Source: an uncultured Owenweeksia sp. | Lineage (GTDB): Bacteria; Bacteroidota; Bacteroidia; Flavobacteriales; Schleiferiaceae | Direction of reading: 5' to 3' | Assembly: GCA_937146805.1 (NCBI GenBank) | Contig: CAKZRR010000013.1 | Coordinates: 1-52,370 of the forward strand | DNA length: 52,370 bases | Part shown: positions 8,994 to 17,159 of the stretch, one piece after another | Layout: each line of letters begins with the position of its first letter | Position numbering within the stretch: position 1 is the stretch's first letter | The notes under the pieces: model-generated | The model's input: the letters and a program-made list of their open reading frames with translations, nothing else | Databases searched by the model: none | What the model was told of the DNA's origin: nothing | Program-made: the position numbers and the translations under genes

Positions 8994-9842
8994 TTAGTAA
9001 TCGGTTAAAGTTTCTTCTAGTTGGTTTAAGGCATTGGCTAGTTGCTCATCGCTGGGTGCAATACCATGCCATTCGTGCGTGCCTTGCATAAAGTCAACGC
9101 CATAGCCCATTTCCGTGTGCATTACTATACATACGGGCTTTCCCTTTCCAGTTAGGTCCTTAGCCTTGTTAAGTCCATCAGCAACGGCTTGCATGTTATT
9201 ACCATCAGCAATACTCATTACTTCCCAGCCAAAGGCCGTGAACTTTTGAGCAATACTTCCCATGCTTAAAACGTCATCGGTGCTGCCGTCAATCTGTTGA
9301 CCATTGGCATCAATAGTACAAATCAAATTATCCACTTTGTTAGCAGCGGCATACATGGCGGCTTCCCAAATTTGGCCTTCTTGTAACTCGCCATCTCCGT
9401 GTAAACTAAAAACCCATCGGTTATCACCTTTTAATTTTTTAGTAAGAGCTGCGCCAATTGCTACCGACATTCCCTGGCCCAATGATCCAGATGCAATACG
9501 AATACCCTCTAAACCTTCATGGGTAGTAGGGTGTCCTTGCAAACGGGTGTTTAATTTTCTAAATGTTTTTAATTCGCTTACATCAAAATAACCACTACGG
9601 CTAAGGGTACTGTATAAAACAGGGCTAATATGTCCGTTAGATAAGAAGAAGAGATCTTCCTTTTCGCCATCCATTGAAAAGGGCTTTGGTTGATGCTTTA
9701 GAATATCAAAGTATAGCGCTACAAAAAACTCGGTGCAGCCTAGTGAGCCTCCAGGATGTCCAGACTGTACGGCATGTACCTGGCGTACAATGTCTCGTCT
9801 TACTTGCGATGCTATTCTTTCTAATTCTTGAATTTCGGCCAT
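8994..9842 (-). CDS. transketolase, N-terminal subunit
   Basis: 282 residues, the thiamine-diphosphate-binding half of transketolase. Visible motifs: SGHPGGSLG at 27-35, the LSNGHISP segment at 68-75, and the diphosphate-binding GDG at 149-151 followed by Asn180, the spacing expected for ThDP and Mg binding. First gene of a three-gene minus-strand operon (this gene, the VWA protein, the C-subunit). A -7 element lies at 9866-9873. Confidence 0.93.
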   Translation of the reverse strand: MAEIQELERIASQVRRDIVRQVHAVQSGHPGGSLGCTEFFVALYFDILKHQPKPFSMDGEKEDLFFLSNGHISPVLYSTLSRSGYFDVSELKTFRKLNTRLQGHPTTHEGLEGIRIASGSLGQGMSVAIGAALTKKLKGDNRWVFSLHGDGELQEGQIWEAAMYAAANKVDNLICTIDANGQQIDGSTDDVLSMGSIAQKFTAFGWEVMSIADGNNMQAVADGLNKAKDLTGKGKPVCIVMHTEMGYGVDFMQGTHEWHGIAPSDEQLANALNQLEETLTDY

Positions 9843-9865
9843 TTCAATCGTCTTAATTTAAGCGA

Positions 9866-9873
9866 CAAAATTA
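9866..9873 (-). promoter_or_regulatory. -7 element TAATTTTG of the transketolase operon
   Basis: On the minus strand this reads TAATTTTG, an exact TAnnTTTG match, 23 bp before the ATG at 9842. No convincing -33 element. The remainder of the 520-bp gap to 10364 is AT-rich, with small inverted repeats only (for example GCTGAA/TTCAGC around 10010-10040); I see no gene or RNA in it. Confidence 0.45.
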
Positions 9874-10364
9874 GAGTTATTGTTTAGGGTAACTAAAGGA
9901 ATGTTAATAAATATTGAAAGGTATAGTTTTTAGGCACTTAGGCAAGGTATTTAAATTTCACCATTAATGATATTTTAACTGGCTGGCCATCCGTCTTTTT
10001 TAGGATTTATTTGCTGAAAATGAGTAAATAGATATTCAGCTGATGTTTGACTTATGAAGCAATTTTACGTAGGCTAAAGCCAAAAAAATAACTAATGGCT
10101 GTGAAGTATTAGAGGTTTTGTGGCTCAAATCACTCTTGAAATTGAAAAATAGCTGGGCAAGGAGTAAATTGGTTTAGCAAACGAGCTGTTTTTTCAAAAA
10201 TTGGTTGAAGAATAAAAGAGATTGTAACTAACTCATAATTATGACTTGGCATTTTTCAGGTTTGAAAAGTAATTAATGGCAAAGCTTAAGGCTTGTTTTG
10301 GATCTTTGAAGAACGAAATAAAAGTGGTAATTATGCTCTTTAAACCGCTGATAAAAATAAGGTT

Positions 10365-11192
10365 ATGGGCATTTTTAGAGTTCCGAAATGGGTAAATGAG
10401 CATACTTTTGAGTATGATTCAATCGCAGATGTTTCTCCTGAAAAATTGAGAAGTATAAAGGAGGGACTAAAACAATTTAATACAAGCGAGCCCAAAGCAA
10501 GTTTATTGATGCCAGCTTATAACGAAGAGGCGGAAATTATTCGTACGCTTTCTTCTCTTTCAAAATTGAACCTTCCTTTTGAAACGGAGCTGATTATATC
10601 CAACAATAACTCAACCGATAGCACCCAAGAGATTTTGGATGAGCTAGGGGTGCGCAGCCTTTTTGTTAAAGAACAAGGTGTTAGTTACGCCCGTCAAGCG
10701 GGAATAGAAGAGGCCAAAGGAGAAATTATTATTAGCTGCGATGCCGATTCCATTTACCCGCCTTTATACGGTTTACATTTTTACAACGAACTTAAAAACA
10801 ATTCAAAAACAGGTAGTGTTTATGGCCGCTACAGTTTTATACCTAGTGATGGGCATGCTCGTTTTCCACTTTTTTTATACGAGCAGTTGGCTGAGGTAAT
10901 GAAAACCGTGCGAAAGCGTAAGGAAGAAGCCATTAACGTATTGGGGTTTACCTTTGCATACAGGCGTCAAGAGGCCTTGGATGTAGGTGGCTTTAATCAT
11001 AAAATGAAAAGAGGAGAGGATGGCAGCATGGCGGGAGCATTGCGCGATCAAGGTTATGGAGCTGTGGTTAAAATCACCCATCCCGAAAATCATGTTTGGA
11101 CTAGCGACAGACGTTTAATGGAAAACGGCACCCTTGCCAACACGCTACGAGTTCAAGCGAAACGTGAAATGTACCGTTGGAAAAGAATTTAG
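10365..11192 (+). CDS. family 2 glycosyltransferase
   Basis: 275 residues. A GT-A fold glycosyltransferase domain begins with ASLLMPAYNEE at 45-55, continues with the nucleotide-binding ISNNNSTDST at 78-87, and has a DxD-type motif CDADS at 125-129 for the metal and sugar nucleotide. The downstream GGFNHKMKRGEDG matches the acceptor-side acidic motif of GT2 enzymes. No membrane segment is seen. The donor and acceptor cannot be told; likely a cell-surface glycan. Neighbours do not form an obvious polysaccharide cluster. Confidence 0.82.
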   Translation: MGIFRVPKWVNEHTFEYDSIADVSPEKLRSIKEGLKQFNTSEPKASLLMPAYNEEAEIIRTLSSLSKLNLPFETELIISNNNSTDSTQEILDELGVRSLFVKEQGVSYARQAGIEEAKGEIIISCDADSIYPPLYGLHFYNELKNNSKTGSVYGRYSFIPSDGHARFPLFLYEQLAEVMKTVRKRKEEAINVLGFTFAYRRQEALDVGGFNHKMKRGEDGSMAGALRDQGYGAVVKITHPENHVWTSDRRLMENGTLANTLRVQAKREMYRWKRI

Positions 11193-11234
11193 AGCTTGTT
11201 TCATTACCATAATTTTTATTGACCAACATATTGC

Positions 11235-11242
11235 TAAGTTTG
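11235..11242 (+). promoter_or_regulatory. -7 element TAAGTTTG before the solute-binding lipoprotein
   Basis: Exact TAnnTTTG match with its last base only five positions before the ATG at 11247. If used, transcription would start at or within a base or two of the start codon, giving a leaderless mRNA. No -33 TTG at normal spacing. Confidence 0.4.
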
Positions 11243-11246
11243 CGCA

Positions 11247-12857
11247 ATGCGCAGAGCGGTAATTCTTTTGGCCATTTTTTTTCAGGCTTGTTCAAGTCCA
11301 AATTCCACCAATTCAGATGTGGTTTTTAGATACAACGAATCGGCTGGTATAACTTCGCTTGATCCTGCTTTTGCTCGAAATCAAGCCAATATTTGGGCCA
11401 CCAATCAATTATTTAATGGACTGGTACAAATGGATGAAAACTTAGCAGTACAACCCTGTGTTGCTTCAAGTTGGGCCATCAAAAATGGAGGACGCAGTTA
11501 CGTTTTTCAACTCCGGAAGGATGTATTATTCCATAAAAATAAATGCTTTGAAAACCAACAGGATAGAGCCGTAACCGCACACGATTTTGTCTATAGTTTT
11601 GAGCGCCTAAAGTCGGCAAAATTAGCTGCGCCTGGGAGTTGGGTATTCCAAAAGGCCAGCAAGTTTATTGCTCACAGCGATACCGTTCTTGAAATAAAAT
11701 TGAAGGAGGCTTATCCACCTTTTTTGGGAATACTTTCCATGAAGTATTGCTCGGTAGTTTCGGAAAAAGCCATTAAGTTTTATCAAAGTAATTTTAGAAA
11801 TAATCCAGTAGGTACAGGCCCCTTTTACTTTAAACTTTGGGTAGAAAACGAAAAGTTAGTTCTTCGAAAAAACCCCGATTACTTTGAGTTGGACAGCGCG
11901 GGCAAGCAGTTACCTTATCTAAAAGCGGTGGCCATTTCGTTTATCCCAGATAAGCAGTCTGCATTTTTGGAATTTGTAAAGGGTAAGCTCGATTTTATGT
12001 CCGGTTTAGATGCCTCCTATAAAGATGAAATGCTCACATTTAATGGAGACCTACAGCCAAAATATACCGATAAATTTAACCTATATCGGCAACCCTATCT
12101 CAATACCGAGTATTTAGCTTTTATGATGGATAGCACCGCTTTCGCGGAATATAATCCAGTTCAAAAGAAGAAGGTACGCCAAGCGATAAATTACGGCTTT
12201 GATAGAGTAAAAATGATGCGCTTTTTGCGAAACAATATTGGAGTTCCTGCTACAGCGGGGATGATACCGATGGGTATGCAAGGTTTTGATAGTACTCAAA
12301 TTAAAGGGTACCATTACAATCCGGATAAGGCTAAAGAACTGTTGCGGAGTGCGGGCTATTTTATGGAAGCCAATCAGCCCGAAATTATTTTGCAAACCAA
12401 TGCCTCGTATTTAGATTTATGCGAGTATTTGCAAGGAGAGTTGGCTAGTTTGGGATTAAAAATAAAGGTAGAAGTGAGCCCGCCTAGTACCCTTAGGCAG
12501 GCCATGGCTACCAGCAAAGTTCAGTTTTTTAGAGCCAGTTGGATTGGGGATTACCCAGACGCTGAGAACTATCTTTCGTTGTTTTACTCCAAAAATTGGG
12601 CGCCCAATGGACCTAATTATACTCACTTTAAAAATGCTCGTTTTGATAGTCTTTATGAGCGCGCCAATCAAACGGATAGTTTAGCTCAAAGGTTGGCTTT
12701 GTATCAACAGATGGATAATTTGGTAATGGAAGAGGCGCCAGTGGTGCCTTTATATTACGATCAAGTTTTACGGTTTTATCCCAAAAAAGTAAAAGGTTTG
12801 GGCGGTAATGCTATGAATCTGTTGGACTTAAAGCGTGTGCAAAAAACCAATGACTGA
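11247..12857 (+). CDS. family 5 extracellular solute-binding lipoprotein (oligopeptide type)
   Basis: 536 residues. A short lipoprotein signal ends in the lipobox FFQAC (Cys15). The mature protein is a full family 5 solute-binding domain (SBP_bac_5, OppA/DppA-like), seen in SLDPAFARNQANIW, PVGTGPFYFKLW, the RQAINYGFDR segment and the C-terminal APVVPLYYDQ. Such proteins deliver peptides or similar ligands to an ABC importer. No permease or ATPase gene is near; the next gene overlaps it and encodes MepB. It may serve a transporter encoded elsewhere. Confidence 0.86.
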   Translation: MRRAVILLAIFFQACSSPNSTNSDVVFRYNESAGITSLDPAFARNQANIWATNQLFNGLVQMDENLAVQPCVASSWAIKNGGRSYVFQLRKDVLFHKNKCFENQQDRAVTAHDFVYSFERLKSAKLAAPGSWVFQKASKFIAHSDTVLEIKLKEAYPPFLGILSMKYCSVVSEKAIKFYQSNFRNNPVGTGPFYFKLWVENEKLVLRKNPDYFELDSAGKQLPYLKAVAISFIPDKQSAFLEFVKGKLDFMSGLDASYKDEMLTFNGDLQPKYTDKFNLYRQPYLNTEYLAFMMDSTAFAEYNPVQKKKVRQAINYGFDRVKMMRFLRNNIGVPATAGMIPMGMQGFDSTQIKGYHYNPDKAKELLRSAGYFMEANQPEIILQTNASYLDLCEYLQGELASLGLKIKVEVSPPSTLRQAMATSKVQFFRASWIGDYPDAENYLSLFYSKNWAPNGPNYTHFKNARFDSLYERANQTDSLAQRLALYQQMDNLVMEEAPVVPLYYDQVLRFYPKKVKGLGGNAMNLLDLKRVQKTND

Positions 12858-13353
12858 ATTAGAATTTGAAAAACATGGGGCCTATCAAGGAGTGGCTGAA
12901 GTTATGGGTGCTCCAATCTTAAACTGGAAAGCAGAAAGAGAAAGTAAAGAATACGATGCTTGCACTTTTTCAATAAAAAATGCAATTGTTGCGGGACGAA
13001 ATGCGAAAGTAACGCCTAAAAAAATCGGTCAATTTGTTACCTTTTGGAAAAGGGAAGGAGATGGGCCAATAGCCCCTTACGAGCTTAGCGATGATTTTGA
13101 TTTTTTACTGGTGAATGTTGCTACGGAGCATCACCAAGGACAGTTTTTGTTTTCTAAGGCGGTTTTAGTAAAGCAAGGAATTGTAAGCAGTGCTACACGA
13201 GAGGGTAAGCGCGCATTTAGGGTATACCCACCCTGGGATGAAGTGAGTAGCGCTCAGGCACGAAAGTCGCAAAAGTGGCAGCTTCAATATTTTGTGGCAC
13301 TTAAGCCAAAAGCTGATGAAGGCGCTTTAAAAAAGTTGTTTGCAAGAGATTAA
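12850..13353 (+). CDS. mepB: MepB family protein
   Basis: 167 residues from the ATG at 12850, which overlaps the end of the solute-binding gene by 8 bp; a GTG at 12835 would add five residues. The sequence fits the MepB family: the EYDACTFSIKN segment, RNAKVTPKKIGQFVTFWKR, and the C-terminal FRVYPPWDE with a Q-K-W-Q end. MepB was named from the Staphylococcus mepRAB efflux locus, but its biochemical role is not known. The overlap suggests translational coupling with the lipoprotein. Confidence 0.82.
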   Translation: MTELEFEKHGAYQGVAEVMGAPILNWKAERESKEYDACTFSIKNAIVAGRNAKVTPKKIGQFVTFWKREGDGPIAPYELSDDFDFLLVNVATEHHQGQFLFSKAVLVKQGIVSSATREGKRAFRVYPPWDEVSSAQARKSQKWQLQYFVALKPKADEGALKKLFARD

Positions 13354-13362
13354 GAGAGCCAG

Positions 13363-13707
13363 CTACTTTCGTTTTTTGGAGCTTTTAGCTTCGGGGTTAA
13401 ATTGCAAACACATGTCTATCCAAAAGGCTAAGTCATCTTCCAAGTCAATGCCCTCGGGGCTAACAAAGGCATAACCTTTTAAAGGACGACCCGTAAAATC
13501 CATTGGCCGAACTCCTTTTCTAGAGTCGTTTTCCAGCAAGGCTTTTTCTCCAACCCGGGCCATTAAATCTGTTTTAACAACACCAATACACATCTTATCA
13601 TCTACCATAAAGCAAAGCCCACCCATCATTTTTTTAGCTTCAAAGGCTATTTTTTGTTGTTGGAGTACCTGCTCAATTCGCTCAGCTAAATGGGTGTCGT
13701 AAGCCAT
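13363..13707 (-). CDS. TfoX N-terminal domain protein
   Basis: 114 residues from the ATG at 13707, placed 7 bp after the stop of the SIS-domain gene; an extended frame to 13761 would overlap that gene. The TfoX/Sxy N-terminal domain is seen in KKMMGGLCFMVDDKMCIGVV, RVG..A, and RPMDFTGRPLKGYAFV. A basic tail ends in KSSKKRK. TfoX proteins were first known as competence regulators, but single-domain versions like this one occur widely and have no proven role. Likely last gene of the heptose operon. Confidence 0.8.
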   Translation of the reverse strand: MAYDTHLAERIEQVLQQQKIAFEAKKMMGGLCFMVDDKMCIGVVKTDLMARVGEKALLENDSRKGVRPMDFTGRPLKGYAFVSPEGIDLEDDLAFWIDMCLQFNPEAKSSKKRK

Positions 13708-13714
13708 GGTTTTG

Positions 13715-14317
13715 TTAAGGAGTTCGTTGGTCGTAAACCTTTCCCATGCTCGGGTTATCACCTAATAGTTCTGCTTGCATTTGTTTTTTCACCACATTAA
13801 AAATCATCATGTGGATGTCCTCAGTAACTTCCATATCCATTACAGGAGCATTTACCGAAACATCCGCCATTTGGCTAATTTTACCACCTCCAAATCCGGT
13901 CATGGCAACCGTTTTAGCATTTTTGGTTTTAGCAAATTCGATAGCGCGCACTACGTTTTCGGAGTTTCCGCTGCCGCTAATACCTATAACAAGATCAATG
14001 GGTTTAATAAAGTTTTTAAGCTGCTCAACAAAAATATCTTCATAGCCAATATCGTTGGCAATAGCCATTAAAGCCGCGGCATTATCGTTTAAACAAATCA
14101 TGCGAAAGCGCTTTTCTAAACCATAGCTGGCGCCTTTTAAAAAGTCGCCTGCGGCATGCGAAGCACTTGCTCCACTACCTCCGTTACCAAAGGTGTAAAT
14201 GTTTCCACCGGCATGGTAGGTTTCTAAAAATAGGTTGGCCATTTTTTCAATAGCCGAGTGATCCAATGCTTCAATAGTTTGCTGCACTAAGCCCAAATAT
14301 TCTTTTGCTTTATTCAT
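13715..14317 (-). CDS. gmhA: SIS-domain sugar isomerase, GmhA-like (sedoheptulose-7-phosphate isomerase)
   Basis: 200 residues, the size of GmhA. The sugar-phosphate-binding SIS motifs are FGNGGSGASASHAAGDF from about 43 and ISGSGNSEN at 113-121. GmhA converts sedoheptulose 7-phosphate to D-glycero-D-manno-heptose 7-phosphate. The start overlaps the end of the GHMP kinase gene by 8 bp, and a kinase of this type uses exactly that product, which supports the call. The nucleotidyltransferase and phosphatase of the pathway are not nearby. Confidence 0.82.
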   Translation of the reverse strand: MNKAKEYLGLVQQTIEALDHSAIEKMANLFLETYHAGGNIYTFGNGGSGASASHAAGDFLKGASYGLEKRFRMICLNDNAAALMAIANDIGYEDIFVEQLKNFIKPIDLVIGISGSGNSENVVRAIEFAKTKNAKTVAMTGFGGGKISQMADVSVNAPVMDMEVTEDIHMMIFNVVKKQMQAELLGDNPSMGKVYDQRTP

Positions 14318-15293
14318 TTCCGTAGTGAATTAGTTGAGAGCCGTTTTGTTCAAATTTAAAATCAAAACGCCTTACCTTATGTAACGCTTCATTTAGTTTT
14401 TGTTGCTTTTCCTGAGGACAATAAAACAACATAAAACCACCGCCACCGGCACCGAGCAGTTTGCCACCTAGAGCCCCGTTTTTAAGGGCAAGGTCGTAGA
14501 GTTCATTAATTAGAGGGTTGCTAATGCCAGATGCGAGTTGTTGCTTCATCATCCAGTTTTCGTGCATTAAGCTTCCAAAATTATCCAAGTTACCTGCCAT
14601 CAAAGTATCTCTAAGTTGGTACACTAGGTCTACCATATTTTGCAGGGTTTTAAACTTATCGGCTTGCGAGGTGTTGTTGCGTTGCTCCGCTAAAATGGAA
14701 GACGCACTTCGTTGATTTCCAATATAGTACAGGTAAAGGTTTTTTTCTAATTGCACAAGTCCGTCACGGTTCATATATACTGGTTCTACAGTTACATGGC
14801 CGTTTTGCTTAAACTCAATTACATTTAAGCCACCATAGGCAGCGGCATACTGGTCTTGCTTACCAATGGGTTCTTTCAATAAGTCAATTTCAATTTCGCA
14901 GGCACCTTTAGCTAAATCCTCTTTAGAGGCAAAAGAGTTGGTGGCAGCATGCAAATTATGCAATAACCCTACTGTAAAAGAGGACGAAGACCCCATTCCA
15001 GTACCCCCCGGGATATCGGCAATAGAGCTTACTTCAATACCCCCATTTATGTTGAATTTTTGCAAAGCCGTTCGTAAAATGGGATGCTTTATTTCAGCAA
15101 GGCCGCTTACGGTTTCAGTTTGCGAGTATTTGATGCGTATTTTGTCTTCTTCAAAAAACTTATGCGAAGAAATATACATGTACTTGTTGATGGAGGTACT
15201 TAATACGGCACCTTTACTTTGGCTGTAAAAGGCTTCCAAATCGGAGCCACCACCAACAAAACTTATTCTAAAAGGGGTTTTGGTAATTATCAT
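14310..15293 (-). CDS. hddA: GHMP-family sugar kinase, probable D-glycero-alpha-D-manno-heptose-7-phosphate kinase
   Basis: 327 residues. The N-terminal RISFVGGGSD is the sugar-binding start of HddA-type GHMP kinases; the ATP-binding loop is PGGTGMGSSSS at 95-105; the C-terminal GGKLLGAGGGGF is GHMP motif 3. The enzyme would phosphorylate heptose 7-phosphate at C1 on the way to GDP-heptose. It is translationally coupled to the gmhA-like gene. A fucokinase-like or other sugar kinase role is the main alternative. Confidence 0.82.
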   Translation of the reverse strand: MIITKTPFRISFVGGGSDLEAFYSQSKGAVLSTSINKYMYISSHKFFEEDKIRIKYSQTETVSGLAEIKHPILRTALQKFNINGGIEVSSIADIPGGTGMGSSSSFTVGLLHNLHAATNSFASKEDLAKGACEIEIDLLKEPIGKQDQYAAAYGGLNVIEFKQNGHVTVEPVYMNRDGLVQLEKNLYLYYIGNQRSASSILAEQRNNTSQADKFKTLQNMVDLVYQLRDTLMAGNLDNFGSLMHENWMMKQQLASGISNPLINELYDLALKNGALGGKLLGAGGGGFMLFYCPQEKQQKLNEALHKVRRFDFKFEQNGSQLIHYGNE

Positions 15294-15395
15294 TCTTCGA
15301 ATGTTTGCTGCAAAGAAAGCAAAGCTTTTGGTATTTGACGGGCGCCACAGTTAAATATAATAGGGCTTTGGGCTGTCAATTTTTTAACGGCACTT

Positions 15396-15953
15396 TTAGT
15401 GAATTATCGGGTTGTAGTTTTCGGGGATTTTACCTTGTATGTTTTTATAAACTTCTTGAATTTCAGACAGATCGTTTTCCAGATTTCCGGTAGGGTAAAA
15501 TAAGCTCTTTACACCCGCCTCTTTTTTTGCAAAATCTAAATAGCCCAGTCCTATAGGTACTTGCGCTTGTTGCGCGATATGGTAAAACCCAGTTCGCCAT
15601 TTTTCTACGCGCTTACGGGTTCCTTCAGCAGGGACTAAAATTACCAACTGTTTATGCTTTTTGAGTTGCTCTACCGCAAATTCGGTAAGGCCATTTTGGG
15701 CGTTTTCGCGATTTACACCTATGGCGCCTAGGCTTTTAAAAAACCAACCAAAAATACTTTTGGTGTAACTGTCTTTAATAAAAAATCGAACCGGTACATC
15801 CATTAACCAAAAAGTAGACATGGCAAAAGGAAAATCCCAATTGCTGGTATGAGGCGCGGCTACCATCACACAATGTTTCATTGGTTCGGTAACCTCACCA
15901 GTCACTTTCCATCCGCTGAGTTTAAAAAAAAGAAAAGCCAGTATTTTTTTCAC
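15396..15953 (-). CDS. 1-acyl-sn-glycerol-3-phosphate acyltransferase-like protein (PlsC family)
   Basis: About 185 residues. The acyltransferase motif HxxxxD is seen in PHTSNWDFP, and the second motif in VPAEGTRKR. Such enzymes transfer an acyl chain to lysophosphatidate or a similar acceptor at the membrane; the N-terminus has one hydrophobic stretch. I place the start at the GTG at 15953 because a -7 promoter element at 15969-15976 lies inside the longer frame that begins with TTG at 15992. The true acceptor lipid is unknown. Confidence 0.78.
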   Translation of the reverse strand: MKKILAFLFFKLSGWKVTGEVTEPMKHCVMVAAPHTSNWDFPFAMSTFWLMDVPVRFFIKDSYTKSIFGWFFKSLGAIGVNRENAQNGLTEFAVEQLKKHKQLVILVPAEGTRKRVEKWRTGFYHIAQQAQVPIGLGYLDFAKKEAGVKSLFYPTGNLENDLSEIQEVYKNIQGKIPENYNPIIH

Positions 15954-15968
15954 AAAAAAAATTTTGGA

Positions 15969-15976
15969 CAAAGGTA
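15969..15976 (-). promoter_or_regulatory. -7 element TACCTTTG of the acyltransferase gene
   Basis: On the minus strand this reads TACCTTTG, an exact TAnnTTTG match, 15 bp before the GTG start at 15953. It decides between the two possible starts. Confidence 0.45.
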
Positions 15977-16070
15977 GGATTAAGAGAGGCAAAAGGTTTT
16001 AAAAAAAATCGGTTGGCCGACAAATACTCCTACAGCGTTGTTTTACCTTGCGCTCAAAACCATCTTAAAA

Positions 16071-17159
16071 ATGAAAAAATTAGTTACCCTTTTGGCTTGT
16101 TTGCCTATGTTGTTAGTAGCTCAACAGCGCATTAATTCGAGCTTCACCTTTCAATCACAAACCAAATTATATTCTATTTACGTTCCCAGTTCTTATAGCG
16201 CGAGTACGCCATCCAAACTTATGTTAGGCTTGCACCCCTTTAATACATCTCGATGGAACGCAACATCGTGGTGCGATACCTTAATTGATTTTGCAGAAGC
16301 TAACGATTTATTGGTAATATGCCCTGATGGGGGTGCTGATGGAAAAGTAGATGATCCGATAGACACGGCATTTACTTCGGCAATATTAGACTCCATGCTG
16401 GTTTGGTACAATGTAGATACGGCTAAAACCTATGCTATGGGTTTTAGCTGGGGCGGATTAACGACCTACACGTATGGTTTAAATCATGCTTCGCGCTTTG
16501 GCGGGTTTATGCCTATTGGTGCGGCTATTGGTGGCTCGGGCCCGATTAGTGGTGTTTCAAATAATGCCAGAAGAAAACCATTTTACGTAATACATGGAGC
16601 CAATGACAGCCCCAACACGCGTTATTATCCATTGATAAATGAACTTACAGCGAAAAATGCAATTCTTAACACCATTCTAATGCCAGGAGTTGGTCACACC
16701 ATTGATTTCCCGAATAGAAATACCATTTTAGGAAATGCCTTTACGTGGATTGATTCGGTAAACTGTTTTCAGATAGATTCTACGGTAGTATTTAATGATT
16801 CATTAGGCGTTTTCAACGATTCCGTTATGGTTTACAATGATTCGGTAAAAGCCTATAATGACTCGATTGCTGCTTTGGATGTACTGTTGTATCCAATACC
16901 TTTATCTAAGGATTTAGAGGTTTATCCAAACCCTGCTGCTTCCAATCAAAAATTGAGTTTGTCGGTAAAAGGGATTAAAAATGAGGAGTATACACTTATT
17001 TGGATGGACAGTTCAGGCAAAATTGGAAAAACGGAGACTATCCATTTTAACCGAAAGGGAAAGGCTGAAATAAATACGCAAGGAAGAGTGCCTGGTAATT
17101 ATTTGATACGGTTAGAAGGAAGCCAGAATAGCTATGTAGCCAAAGTACTTATTCAATAA
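16071..17159 (+). CDS. secreted alpha/beta hydrolase with NDS repeats and a T9SS sorting domain
   Basis: 362 residues from ATG 16071. A signal peptide (about 1-18, MKKLVTLLACLPMLLVA) leads into an esterase/depolymerase-like alpha/beta-hydrolase domain. The nucleophile is Ser126 in MGFSWGGL, a likely acid is Asp179 in HGANDS, and His209 is in GVGHTIDF. At about 240-266 there are four 7-residue repeats with the core NDS, probably a spacer. The C-terminus (about 282-362), starting LEVYPNPAASN, is a type A T9SS sorting domain, so the protein should be exported through the outer membrane. Its last 11 bp overlap the convergent helicase gene. The substrate is not evident. Confidence 0.84.
   Translation: MKKLVTLLACLPMLLVAQQRINSSFTFQSQTKLYSIYVPSSYSASTPSKLMLGLHPFNTSRWNATSWCDTLIDFAEANDLLVICPDGGADGKVDDPIDTAFTSAILDSMLVWYNVDTAKTYAMGFSWGGLTTYTYGLNHASRFGGFMPIGAAIGGSGPISGVSNNARRKPFYVIHGANDSPNTRYYPLINELTAKNAILNTILMPGVGHTIDFPNRNTILGNAFTWIDSVNCFQIDSTVVFNDSLGVFNDSVMVYNDSVKAYNDSIAALDVLLYPIPLSKDLEVYPNPAASNQKLSLSVKGIKNEEYTLIWMDSSGKIGKTETIHFNRKGKAEINTQGRVPGNYLIRLEGSQNSYVAKVLIQ

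Noticed and set aside
10239-10403. A 54-codon minus-strand frame (ATG at 10403) running from inside the glycosyltransferase start into the gap
   Set aside because: It is antisense to the well-supported start of the glycosyltransferase and has no recognisable motif. The hydrophobic, Lys-rich composition is what AT-rich DNA gives by chance.
16790-16870. NDS repeats considered as a DNA tandem repeat or CRISPR-like array
   Set aside because: The period is 21 bp in frame with a protein, the copies differ at the DNA level, and there are no unique spacers.
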